DNA of 6,612 nt from Bacteroidales bacterium UBA755 (GCA_002297815.1 DBKH01000084.1:1-6612), one strand, 5' to 3'. Counted from the stretch's first letter, positions 1 through 5,591 are shown. Made by a program: numbers and translations. Notes: generated from the letters alone by a model not told the origin.

Positions 1-22
1 GGTCCAAAATTTGACCACTAAC
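1..22. mobile_element. Probable insertion-sequence end (left boundary of the window)
   Basis: Bases 2-22 match the reverse complement of bases 6563-6583 at 19 of 21 positions, so the window is bounded by inverted copies of one sequence, each ending outward-to-inward in GACCACTAAC. The reading frame of the RhuM-like fragment (98 down to 18) ends inside this repeat, which fits an element inserted into that gene. The terminal pattern (a GTTAGTGGTCAA-like tip followed by TTGGAC) faintly recalls IS3-family, IS150-group ends, but the family is a guess because no transposase is visible. The alternative is chance similarity or another repeat type. Confidence 0.5.
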
Positions 23-98
23 TGCTCTCATTGGGTTGGTAAAGAACAATCTTGGAATCGCCTGCCATTGGCTGCATGCTGTTTTGGTCGTTGGTCAT
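18..98 (-). pseudogene. N-terminal fragment of a RhuM-like protein, cut by the repeat at the window edge
   Basis: A short frame of 26 codons starts with ATG at 98 and ends in a TAG at 20-18 that lies inside the terminal inverted repeat. Residues 16-25 read KIVLYQPNES, which closely resembles the conserved beginning of RhuM-family proteins (IVxYQ.., normally followed by LEVRLENETVWLTQ and a helix-turn-helix-like region). All of that downstream part is missing. The frame sits about 24 nt downstream of a well-formed Bacteroides promoter, which supports it as the real start of a gene. It is interpreted as a gene interrupted by insertion. RhuM function is poorly known; related proteins occur in genomic islands and next to defence genes. 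The family call rests on a few residues only. Confidence 0.5.
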
Positions 99-121
99 GG
101 TTATTATATGTTTATTACCTT

Positions 122-153
122 CAAATTTAATGGTTAGTCTGGTAATATACAAA
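122..153 (-). promoter_or_regulatory. Bacteroides-type promoter for the RhuM-like gene
   Basis: Read on the minus strand, TTTG at 153-150 is followed by a 20-nt spacer and then TAAATTTG at 129-122. This matches the Bacteroidota sigma-ABfr consensus (TTTG at -33, TAnnTTTG at -7) with no mismatch. Transcription would begin near 115, giving a leader of roughly 15-20 nt before the ATG at 98. The -33 box lies inside the last codons of the upstream open frame and the -7 box overlaps its TAA stop. It is the best promoter seen in the window. Confidence 0.7.
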
Positions 154-430
154 TTGAATACGAACTTCTGAAATCATGTCTGCGGAAACAACCATAGTGG
201 ACGACATATCGCCAGCCCCTTTAGATCCTCCGTTGCCATATCTTGGACACAACTTGGACAATTTGGATTTAATACGCTCTATGTCAATTTCTTTTATACT
301 GTTGACGTCTTGGACAAAGTCAACTCTGTATGGAATGTCAATAAGGACATAAGTGCGGTTCTCATTTGCCTCGATTTCTGATTGATACAGTTTGCATAGA
401 GCGATGAGTCGAGCATCATCGGTTATTCAT
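127..430 (-). pseudogene. Unrecognised reading frame without a valid start (frameshifted or truncated gene)
   Basis: The minus-strand frame from 426 to the TAA at 129-127 is open for 99 codons and has protein-like composition (for example YVLIDIPYRVDFVQDV, then IDIERIKSKLSKL, then a Gly/Lys/Ser loop). It has no ATG in its first 70 codons and is preceded by a TGA at 429-427. An ATG at 430-428 overlaps the stop of the upstream epimerase gene as ATGAATAA, the usual spacing for a coupled operon gene. That frame reads M-N-N-R and then hits TGA at 418-416. Loss of a single base (such as one of the C pair at 422-421), or a +1 shift at the CGA-TGA codons, would link this ATG to the long frame and give a protein of about 100 residues. 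No signal peptide, membrane segment or known motif was recognised. It is either a real small gene with an indel, or a remnant. Confidence 0.4.
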
Positions 431-1421
431 AATCAGACCGTGTACCCCAAAGTTTTTCAAAGTGATTATTCTCCATTTCTGTTTTGAAGTCCTTGAGCCA
501 GTCTACGTATGAATATTTAGGACAATAACCTAAATCTGTTATGGTTTTAGAAATGTCTAAATGATTCAGCAGGGCGTTTGGTTTGTCGGGACAATAAATT
601 TTGTTAGAACGTTTCTCTCTGGTGAACACATCAATAATGCCATCAACTTGTTCCTCAAGAGTAACCTGCTTAATACTTCCGACATTATAGATGCCCCCCT
701 CTAATGGTGATTCCACGCAATTCTGGATTAGAGCGGCCAAATCCTTAACGTAAAGCATTTCCTTGCTCCTTTTAGGGTCGCCCCAAACTTCTATATCTGC
801 ACCAGCAGAAGCCCTATCCATTAGCAGACGGAAAGAGATCATCCTTCGAATTCCATCCACATAATAGTATGGGTTTGGGTGATAAAGATAAACATTGAAG
901 AACCTAAGAATGAATCGCGATATACCGAATCTATTGTGGTAATACTCGGTGATATCAATAGCTGCATTTTTGGCTATCGTGTAAATCGAATGATCCGTTG
1001 AGGGCGGAAAACTTCTTTGTGCATCAGCGGGCATTGGTGTGGTAGTATTTTGCAGATACCACAAGTCTGCTGGTGTTTGCGCCGAAATAATCTTCTTACA
1101 CCCTACTTTATTCATATACTCAAGGACATTCAATTGTCCCATCGTGAATGAACTGATGTACAGACGCGGATTATAACTTCTTGCGGGAAGGACTCCTGCG
1201 AGATTAATCACGGCATCTATATGTGACTCCGGAAGGACTGAAAAAGTAGAAAAATCAGCTATGTCTACATTATAGTATGGAATCCCGTATTGTTCATAAA
1301 AACCATTATCACTCTTTCGGTGTCCAACAGCCACTATTTCATATTCTCCTGCATCATGTAAATGCATTGTTGTGTATGCGCCAATTCCACCTGTCGCACC
1401 AAATACCATTATCCTTCTCAT
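423..1421 (-). CDS. NAD(P)-dependent epimerase/dehydratase (extended SDR), sugar-nucleotide type
   Basis: This 332-residue protein has the length and layout of an extended short-chain dehydrogenase/reductase acting on sugar nucleotides. The Rossmann nucleotide-binding motif GATGGIG is at residues 8-14, followed by an acidic DI pair at 53-54 and the NLAG stretch at 73-76. The catalytic Tyr-x-x-x-Lys is Y147/K151, with S113 or T116 as the likely third member. The C-terminal half (RFFNVY near 173, then WGDPKRSKEMLYVKDLA and YNVGS) matches the substrate-binding part of the family. Its start overlaps the ATP-grasp stop as ATGA, so the two are translationally coupled and probably act in one branch. 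It could epimerise, reduce or dehydrate a nucleotide sugar; the substrate cannot be read from the sequence. The region looks more AT-rich than rfbA and rfbB. Confidence 0.88.
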   Translation of the reverse strand: MRRIMVFGATGGIGAYTTMHLHDAGEYEIVAVGHRKSDNGFYEQYGIPYYNVDIADFSTFSVLPESHIDAVINLAGVLPARSYNPRLYISSFTMGQLNVLEYMNKVGCKKIISAQTPADLWYLQNTTTPMPADAQRSFPPSTDHSIYTIAKNAAIDITEYYHNRFGISRFILRFFNVYLYHPNPYYYVDGIRRMISFRLLMDRASAGADIEVWGDPKRSKEMLYVKDLAALIQNCVESPLEGGIYNVGSIKQVTLEEQVDGIIDVFTREKRSNKIYCPDKPNALLNHLDISKTITDLGYCPKYSYVDWLKDFKTEMENNHFEKLWGTRSDYE

Positions 1422-2617
1422 TTTACAATAACTTTAAGCCATCTATTTTGATTTGAAATCGCTGCCTCCAATCCCTCGGTGTTGCGGAATTTCAGCACCA
1501 ACGTCCCGATTGCATCGTTTGCGGCCTCAAAACGATGAATGCGGTCACCTTCCTTCACCCATAGGTCACGTTCTATTATCTCCGCGGGAAGGGATGGGGC
1601 TATACTCAAGCCGCTGAACACCCCATCGGATTCCGCATGAAGAATGACCTCTGCCCAATGACTATCATAGGGGCGCTGTTCAATTCTTCCCGGAGCATCT
1701 CCGACAGCAAATCGTGTGACAGCGTTTATCAAATCCACACCTGTCGCATATTTAAGCATCTCGCAGAGGCGGTTGCCACCTCCTCGTGGGGTCAATTCCA
1801 TGATGTACGGCTTGCCGTTGGTGGCAATCCTTGTCTCGATGTTGAAGACGCAAGTCTTCATCCCAAGAAGTGTGATGAGACGCTGAATCTCGCTTGCCAG
1901 ATAGTCCTCCTCGTCCTTGGAGAAAGTGGATGGCCATGAATATGCCGCTGGGGTATAGGGATTAGCCGCTCTAACATCAAAACGCTGTGCGTTGAAACTC
2001 ACGAATTTGAGGATCCCGTCTTCTGAATAGCTGTCCGTGTCGGAAGAGCAGCCTCTTTTTTCGAGAAACTCTTCAATGATGATGTGGCCACCGATTGAAT
2101 ATTTAAACGCATACTCAATGGCAGGCTTCAGGTCGCCCTCCTTGTTAACACGTGTGCATCCCTTGCTACCAGCTGAATCCGTTGGCTTGACAATCAACGG
2201 ATAGCTGAACCTATCTTTTTGCGTCAGCGCTTCTTCCACTGAGTTGAAGCCATGATGCCATGGGACGTTGAACCCATGAGTCTCCAGATAATTGCGGAAC
2301 CTGTCCTTATTCTGCAATATCTCAACTGACTCAAAAGGGCCAAAAGACGGCAACCCCATTTTGTTCTGCACATAAGAGGCGGAGACCACACCGGGATCAC
2401 AGGCGAATGACATTATCCCGTCTATCCGGAGCCTTTGTGCCTCTTTAAGAACAGCCTCCTTGTCAACGATGCTGACATTGCAGTACTCGTCACTGTACTT
2501 GTGGGCGATGTTGTCCGGGAGATAGTCAGCTGTTATTACATGATAACCTTGTTTGTGGGCGGCATCAATAACCGGAATCAGATACCGAAGCCCACCCAAT
2601 AGCATTAACTTCTTCAT
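1418..2617 (-). CDS. ATP-grasp domain ligase (carboxylate-amine ligase-like)
   Basis: This 399-residue protein has the three-part ATP-grasp layout. The N-terminal pre-ATP-grasp fold (MLLGG at 5-9) occupies about residues 1-100. The ATP-binding part contains K104 in NKDRFR, the lysine and glycine-rich loop KPTDSAGSKG at 144-153, and the hinge-like IIIEEF at 179-184. The metal-binding acids are probably E261 in FNIETR and E274 in MELTPRGGGN. A C-terminal domain resembling the PurK/biotin-carboxylase type follows. Family members join a carboxylate to an amine or other nucleophile through an acyl phosphate. Beside a sugar aminotransferase and acetyltransferase, it may attach an acyl or amino-acyl group to an amino sugar; this is inference. 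The start at 2617 begins the conserved KKLMLLGG strand but lies within a strong hairpin. Its stop overlaps the next gene by 4 nt. Confidence 0.87.
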   Translation of the reverse strand: MKKLMLLGGLRYLIPVIDAAHKQGYHVITADYLPDNIAHKYSDEYCNVSIVDKEAVLKEAQRLRIDGIMSFACDPGVVSASYVQNKMGLPSFGPFESVEILQNKDRFRNYLETHGFNVPWHHGFNSVEEALTQKDRFSYPLIVKPTDSAGSKGCTRVNKEGDLKPAIEYAFKYSIGGHIIIEEFLEKRGCSSDTDSYSEDGILKFVSFNAQRFDVRAANPYTPAAYSWPSTFSKDEEDYLASEIQRLITLLGMKTCVFNIETRIATNGKPYIMELTPRGGGNRLCEMLKYATGVDLINAVTRFAVGDAPGRIEQRPYDSHWAEVILHAESDGVFSGLSIAPSLPAEIIERDLWVKEGDRIHRFEAANDAIGTLVLKFRNTEGLEAAISNQNRWLKVIVK

Positions 2618-2653
2618 CTATTTGAATGTGCGATAGCCATTCAAATAGATGAA
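2613..2653 (-). promoter_or_regulatory. Perfect 16-bp hairpin enclosing the ATP-grasp start codon
   Basis: Bases 2613-2628 are perfectly complementary to 2638-2653, with a 9-nt loop at 2629-2637. In the mRNA (minus strand) the 3' arm contains the ATG at 2617-2615 and the bases just upstream where a ribosome would bind. The folded RNA should therefore hide the start of the ATP-grasp gene. No U-run follows, so it does not look like an intrinsic terminator. The loop is too short for an invertible promoter switch. A translational on/off control, or control by coupling from upstream translation, is the best guess. Confidence 0.6.
2614..2640 (-). CDS. Possible 8-codon leader ORF ending on the ATP-grasp start
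   Basis: An ATG at 2640-2638 opens an 8-codon frame (MAIAHSNR) whose TGA at 2616-2614 overlaps the ATP-grasp ATG as ATGA. A ribosome translating it would open the hairpin and stop exactly at the next start. The position is suggestive, but so short a frame arises easily by chance and part of it is forced by the hairpin sequence. No clear Shine-Dalgarno precedes it. Confidence 0.2.
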   Translation of the reverse strand: MAIAHSNR

Positions 2654-2658
2654 TGGCT
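2635..2658 (-). promoter_or_regulatory. Competing 8-bp hairpin upstream of the ATP-grasp start
   Basis: On the minus strand AGCCATTC (2658-2651) can pair with GAATGGCT (2642-2635) around an 8-nt loop. This uses bases 2638-2642 and 2651-2653, which also form part of the 5' arm of the 16-bp hairpin, so the two structures exclude each other. The small hairpin begins at the acetyltransferase stop codon and would leave the ATP-grasp start free. On its own it is much weaker than the larger hairpin, so a factor or a ribosome would be needed to favour it. Confidence 0.35.
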
Positions 2659-3041
2659 TATTGTTTATATTTCAATAATCTAGCGGGGTTTCCAACCATT
2701 ATAGATTTTTCGGAAACAGGGCGTGTCACAACGGCTCCCGCTCCTATGAGACAATCAGAACCAACATTTTTAACCTTGCCACTGATCAATACCGAGCATT
2801 GACCGATGAAGGCGTGGTCCTGAACTTCAGTATATGCCCCGACATACGCCTTGGGCCCCATGAACACATATTCATGGAGTCTTGTGTCATGCCCCACGAT
2901 AGCTTGTGGCCAGAGTACACAGCCGTTCTCAATTGTAGCGTCATTATGGACCTCGCATTGGCTACAGATGAGGACTCCGTTGTTTGATATATTGGCAAAC
3001 CTAGATATGACTGCAGTTGGATGAATAAGGGACGGAATCAC
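2658..3041 (-). CDS. Sugar O/N-acetyltransferase, left-handed beta-helix half (NeuD/PglD/VioB-like, separated by a frameshift)
   Basis: This 127-codon frame is the C-terminal catalytic half of a NeuD/PglD/VioB-type acyltransferase. It begins in LIHPTAVIS, the sequence that normally follows the N-terminal domain directly. Hexapeptide repeats of the left-handed beta-helix run from there to about residue 110, and the end (VGNPARLLK) is typical of the family. H51 in VGHD corresponds to the catalytic base of PglD-type enzymes, which use acetyl-CoA to acetylate the amino group of a UDP- or dTDP-amino sugar. The only start is GTG at 3041-3039, formed by the last G of the poly-G run and overlapping the stop of the upstream half (GTGA). 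It might be translated by coupling, but more likely it is the second half of one gene that is out of frame in this copy. Next to an aminotransferase, it fits the N-acetylation step. Confidence 0.8.
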   Translation of the reverse strand: MIPSLIHPTAVISRFANISNNGVLICSQCEVHNDATIENGCVLWPQAIVGHDTRLHEYVFMGPKAYVGAYTEVQDHAFIGQCSVLISGKVKNVGSDCLIGAGAVVTRPVSEKSIMVGNPARLLKYKQ

Positions 3042-3298
3042 CCCCCCCTATTTATAACTTGTTGACTAATAATATGTTTGGTTTTCATGTCGCCCATCGT
3101 CATGCAGAATAGTTTGTCTTTAACCTCAGAGTTCAATAATTGATCGAATGAGCCTAATATTTTGTAGCCATGATCCATTTCGCCATTGCGATCGTCATTA
3201 TAATGATAGAGACCGGCTACCATATATCCGCAGGCTTCCGCCAGTTCTATGAACATTGGCGTGGCGTGTCCCACTCCCAGCAGGTATATTCCTCTCAT
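3038..3298 (-). CDS. Sugar acetyltransferase, N-terminal PglD-type nucleotide-sugar binding half (frameshifted at poly-G)
   Basis: This 86-residue frame starts 10 nt after the aminotransferase stop. It reads as the Rossmann-like N-terminal domain of NeuD/PglD/VioB proteins: a first strand IYLLGVGH (residues 4-11, matching the family's GxxGH loop), a second strand ending in YHYNDD, and the later FCMTMGD strand (about 69-75), which corresponds to the VAIGD element. It then ends in a run of glycine codons and TGA, just where the family continues into the beta-helix. With nine rather than eight G it would read R-G-G-V-I-P-S-L-I-H and give one protein of 213 residues, the usual family size. Alone, this half would bind a nucleotide sugar at most and lacks the acetyl-transfer site. 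Confidence 0.8.
   Translation of the reverse strand: MRGIYLLGVGHATPMFIELAEACGYMVAGLYHYNDDRNGEMDHGYKILGSFDQLLNSEVKDKLFCMTMGDMKTKHIISQQVINRGG
3041..3048 (-). repeat. G8 homopolymer tract inside the acetyltransferase gene (candidate phase switch)
   Basis: Eight C on the plus strand (eight G on the coding strand) lie exactly at the join between the two halves of the acetyltransferase. With 8 G the first half ends at TGA (3040-3038). With 9 G, or with 6, the two halves are in one frame; 7 G gives a third frame. Such tracts mutate in length by replication slippage and are a classic contingency-locus switch in polysaccharide genes of other phyla. They are also a common place for sequencing errors. 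Confidence 0.75.
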
Positions 3299-3308
3299 AT
3301 TTATTTTG

Positions 3309-4418
3309 CTATCTAACTACTAGTTCCAGCACCCTATCCACATCCTCATCGCTCAGCGCATGATGCATCGGGAGACAGATGACACTGTCGGCCATCCGAT
3401 GCGCGTTCGGGAGATTCTCTGGCTTGGCGGACTCCAGACCGCGGTATGTCGAGAACTCGCTGATCAGCGGATAGAAATATCTCCTGCCGAGGACATTGGC
3501 GGCCTTCATCTTTGAATATAATTCATCCCGCGTCATCCCATATTCCTCTGCATCCACGAAGACAGGGAAATACGAATAGTTATGCCTGACTCCCGGCATG
3601 TCGTCAAAGAATGAGATGCCTTTCACACCGCGAAGGGCGTCACGGTACCTGACAGCCACTTTGTGGCGCGCCTCGATTGCGGCATCAACCTGCCTGAGGT
3701 TCAGCAGCCCATAGGCGGAACGCATCTCGTCCATCTTGCTGTTTATGCCCGGACCTACAACAGTCGTCTCCCCAGCGAAACCGAAGTTCTTGAGATAGTC
3801 GATGCGCTTTTTGGTGGCCTCGTCATGCATCACCATTGCACCGCCCTCAATTGTGTTGAAGACCTTGGTGGCGTGGAAACTGAGCGTGCTCAGGTCTCCC
3901 GCATTCAGGACGCTCTCACCGTCAACCTTCACTCCGAAGGCGTGGGCCGCGTCATAGATGACCTTGAGGCCGTATCTGTCAGCGATCTCCTGTATCCTTT
4001 TTGTGTCGCATGGCTTGCCATAGACATGCACCGGCATGATGGCGGTGGTCTTAGGTGTGATCGCGGCCTCTATCTTGTCTGGATCCATATTCCCGGTCTT
4101 GGGGTCGATGTCCACAAACACCGGCTTGCAGCCGTTCCACCAGATGGAGTGGGTCGTAGCCACGAAACTATACGGGGTAGTAATCACTTCCCCCGTTATC
4201 CGTAGCGCCTGAAGCGCGGTCAGAAGTGGCAGGGTCCCGTTGGTGAACAGGCTGATGTAGGGGACTCCGAGGTATTCGGCAAGCTCCTTCTCCAGCCTCT
4301 GGTGAAACTGCCCGTTGTTTGTAATCCATTTGCTGTCCCAGATCTGCCTAAGGAGTTCATTGAACTCGCCAAGGTCGGGGAGCAGAGGGCTTGTCACGGT
4401 AATCATCTTTTTGTCCAT
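3309..4418 (-). CDS. DegT/DnrJ/EryC1 (VioA-like) dTDP-sugar aminotransferase
   Basis: This PLP-dependent aminotransferase of about 369 residues converts a 4-keto (or 3-keto) 6-deoxy nucleotide sugar to the amino sugar, normally with glutamate as donor. The start at 4418 puts the family's usual opening (MITVTSPLLP) at residues 5-14; a start at 4406 is also possible. Visible motifs are TNGT at 59-62, the ITTPYSFVATT strand at 79-89, DIDP at 103-106, AIMPVHVYG at 126-134, the PLP-contacting D156 in YDAAHAFG, and the Schiff-base lysine K185 in SFHATKVFN. It follows rfbB by 32 nt with no clear Shine-Dalgarno. Because RmlA and RmlB are present but no ketoisomerase is, C4 amination as in VioA is favoured over FdtB/QdtB (C3). 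WecE-type (Fuc4N) chemistry remains possible. The frame stays open 33 codons further upstream into rfbB, but that part does not resemble the family. Confidence 0.9.
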   Translation of the reverse strand: MDKKMITVTSPLLPDLGEFNELLRQIWDSKWITNNGQFHQRLEKELAEYLGVPYISLFTNGTLPLLTALQALRITGEVITTPYSFVATTHSIWWNGCKPVFVDIDPKTGNMDPDKIEAAITPKTTAIMPVHVYGKPCDTKRIQEIADRYGLKVIYDAAHAFGVKVDGESVLNAGDLSTLSFHATKVFNTIEGGAMVMHDEATKKRIDYLKNFGFAGETTVVGPGINSKMDEMRSAYGLLNLRQVDAAIEARHKVAVRYRDALRGVKGISFFDDMPGVRHNYSYFPVFVDAEEYGMTRDELYSKMKAANVLGRRYFYPLISEFSTYRGLESAKPENLPNAHRMADSVICLPMHHALSDEDVDRVLELVVR

Positions 4419-4450
4419 TGTAGTTTTGGTTTTTCGGTTCAATATGCTGT

Positions 4451-5590
4451 CTATCTCTCCTTGTACATATTGTCGTAGTACTTCTGATAATCGCCGCTGG
4501 TGACGTTGTCCAGCCACTCCTGATTGTCAAGGTACCAGCGCACCGTCTTCTCAATGCCCTCCTCGAACTGAAGGCTCGGCTCCCAGCCGAGTTCTTTCTG
4601 GAGTTTTGTCGAGTCTATGGCGTAGCGGGCGTCATGGCCAGGGCGGTCAGTGACGTAGGTGATCAGCCCAAGATCCTCACCTTCTTGTCTTCCGAGCAGT
4701 CTGTCCACCGTCTTGATCAGAACCTTGATGATGTCGATGTTCTTCCACTCGTTGAAACCACCGATGTTGTAGGTCTCAGCGGTCCTTCCTTTATGGAATA
4801 TGGTGTCTATGGCTCTTGCGTGGTCCTCTACGAAAAGCCAGTCACGCACGTTCTCGCCCTTTCCGTACACGGGAAGAGGCTTGCGGTGGCGGATGTTGTT
4901 GATGAACAGCGGTATCAGTTTCTCAGGGAACTGGTACGGGCCGTAATTGTTCGAGCAGTTGGTCACGATGGTCGGCATGCCGTAGGTGTCGTGGTAGGCT
5001 CTGACGAAATGATCTGACGATGCCTTGGATGCTGAATATGGACTGTGGGGCGCATATTTGCTTGTCTCGTAGAAGAAGTCATCACCGTATGCGAGGTGAT
5101 GGCTTCCGGACGACGCCTTCGTGGAGAACGGAGGCTTGATCCCCTCCAGATGGTTCATCTCCAAAGCGCCATAGACCTCATCCGTCGAGATGTGGTAGAA
5201 TCTCTTGCCTTCATATTTCTCTGGGAGGCTTTCCCAGTAGAGTTTGGCTGCTTGAAGTAGGGATAGTGTCCCCATCACGTTCGTCCTTGCGAATGTGAAC
5301 GGGTCCTTGATGGAACGATCCACATGACTCTCGGCAGCAAGATGTATGATTCCGTCAATATGCTCGTCCTGCATCAGTTTGTGGAGCGCCTCGAAATCGC
5401 AGATGTCCATCTTGATAAACCGGTAGTTAGCCTTGCCCTCGGTGTCCTTGAGATTGGCAAGGTTCCCAGCGTAAGTCAGTTTGTCGAGATTGATGATGTT
5501 ATATTCCGAATACTTGTTCACAAAGAGTCTTACTACATGGGACCCGATGAACCCGGCCCCACCGGTGATTACTATATTCCTTTTTGCCAT
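4451..5590 (-). CDS. rfbB: dTDP-glucose 4,6-dehydratase
   Basis: This 379-residue extended SDR converts dTDP-glucose to dTDP-4-keto-6-deoxyglucose with tightly bound NAD+. The motif GGAGFIG (10-16) binds the cofactor. HLAAESHVDRS at 83-93 is diagnostic for RmlB. The catalytic set is T136-D137-E138 in STDEVYG plus Y185 and K189 in YSASK. NCSNNYGPYQFPEKLIP and DWLFVEDHARA further along are also typical. The length is at the long end for RmlB (about 350-360 in Proteobacteria), with an insert around residues 119-130 and a C-terminal tail. It begins 1 nt after the rfbA stop and has a good Shine-Dalgarno sequence. It supplies the keto sugar for the next gene's transaminase. Identification is secure. 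Confidence 0.97.
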   Translation of the reverse strand: MAKRNIVITGGAGFIGSHVVRLFVNKYSEYNIINLDKLTYAGNLANLKDTEGKANYRFIKMDICDFEALHKLMQDEHIDGIIHLAAESHVDRSIKDPFTFARTNVMGTLSLLQAAKLYWESLPEKYEGKRFYHISTDEVYGALEMNHLEGIKPPFSTKASSGSHHLAYGDDFFYETSKYAPHSPYSASKASSDHFVRAYHDTYGMPTIVTNCSNNYGPYQFPEKLIPLFINNIRHRKPLPVYGKGENVRDWLFVEDHARAIDTIFHKGRTAETYNIGGFNEWKNIDIIKVLIKTVDRLLGRQEGEDLGLITYVTDRPGHDARYAIDSTKLQKELGWEPSLQFEEGIEKTVRWYLDNQEWLDNVTSGDYQKYYDNMYKER

Positions 5591-5591
5591 A

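Noticed and set aside
299..419. 40-codon frame beginning ATGATG at 419
   Set aside because: Its translation has poor protein-like composition, and it overlaps the more convincing 99-codon frame in another phase.
2613..2653. Hairpin as an intrinsic terminator or as the repeats of an invertible promoter
   Set aside because: No U-run follows on the transcript strand and the GC content of the stem is low. The 9-nt loop cannot carry a promoter, unlike the much longer spacers of Bacteroides invertible switches.
3663..4205. 180-codon open frame on the plus strand
   Set aside because: It lies fully antisense to the well-supported aminotransferase gene, and its composition follows from that gene's codon bias. 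No family motif is seen.
4419..4517. In-frame 33-codon extension of the aminotransferase upstream of 4418
   Set aside because: It overlaps the 3' end of rfbB by 67 nt, shows no similarity to the family N-terminus, and the ATG at 4418 gives the usual start of these enzymes.
4634..5017. Plus-strand open frames opposite rfbB and rfbA (also around 5324-5620 and 6285-6542)
   Set aside because: They are antisense shadows of strongly conserved minus-strand genes, with no start context or recognisable domains.
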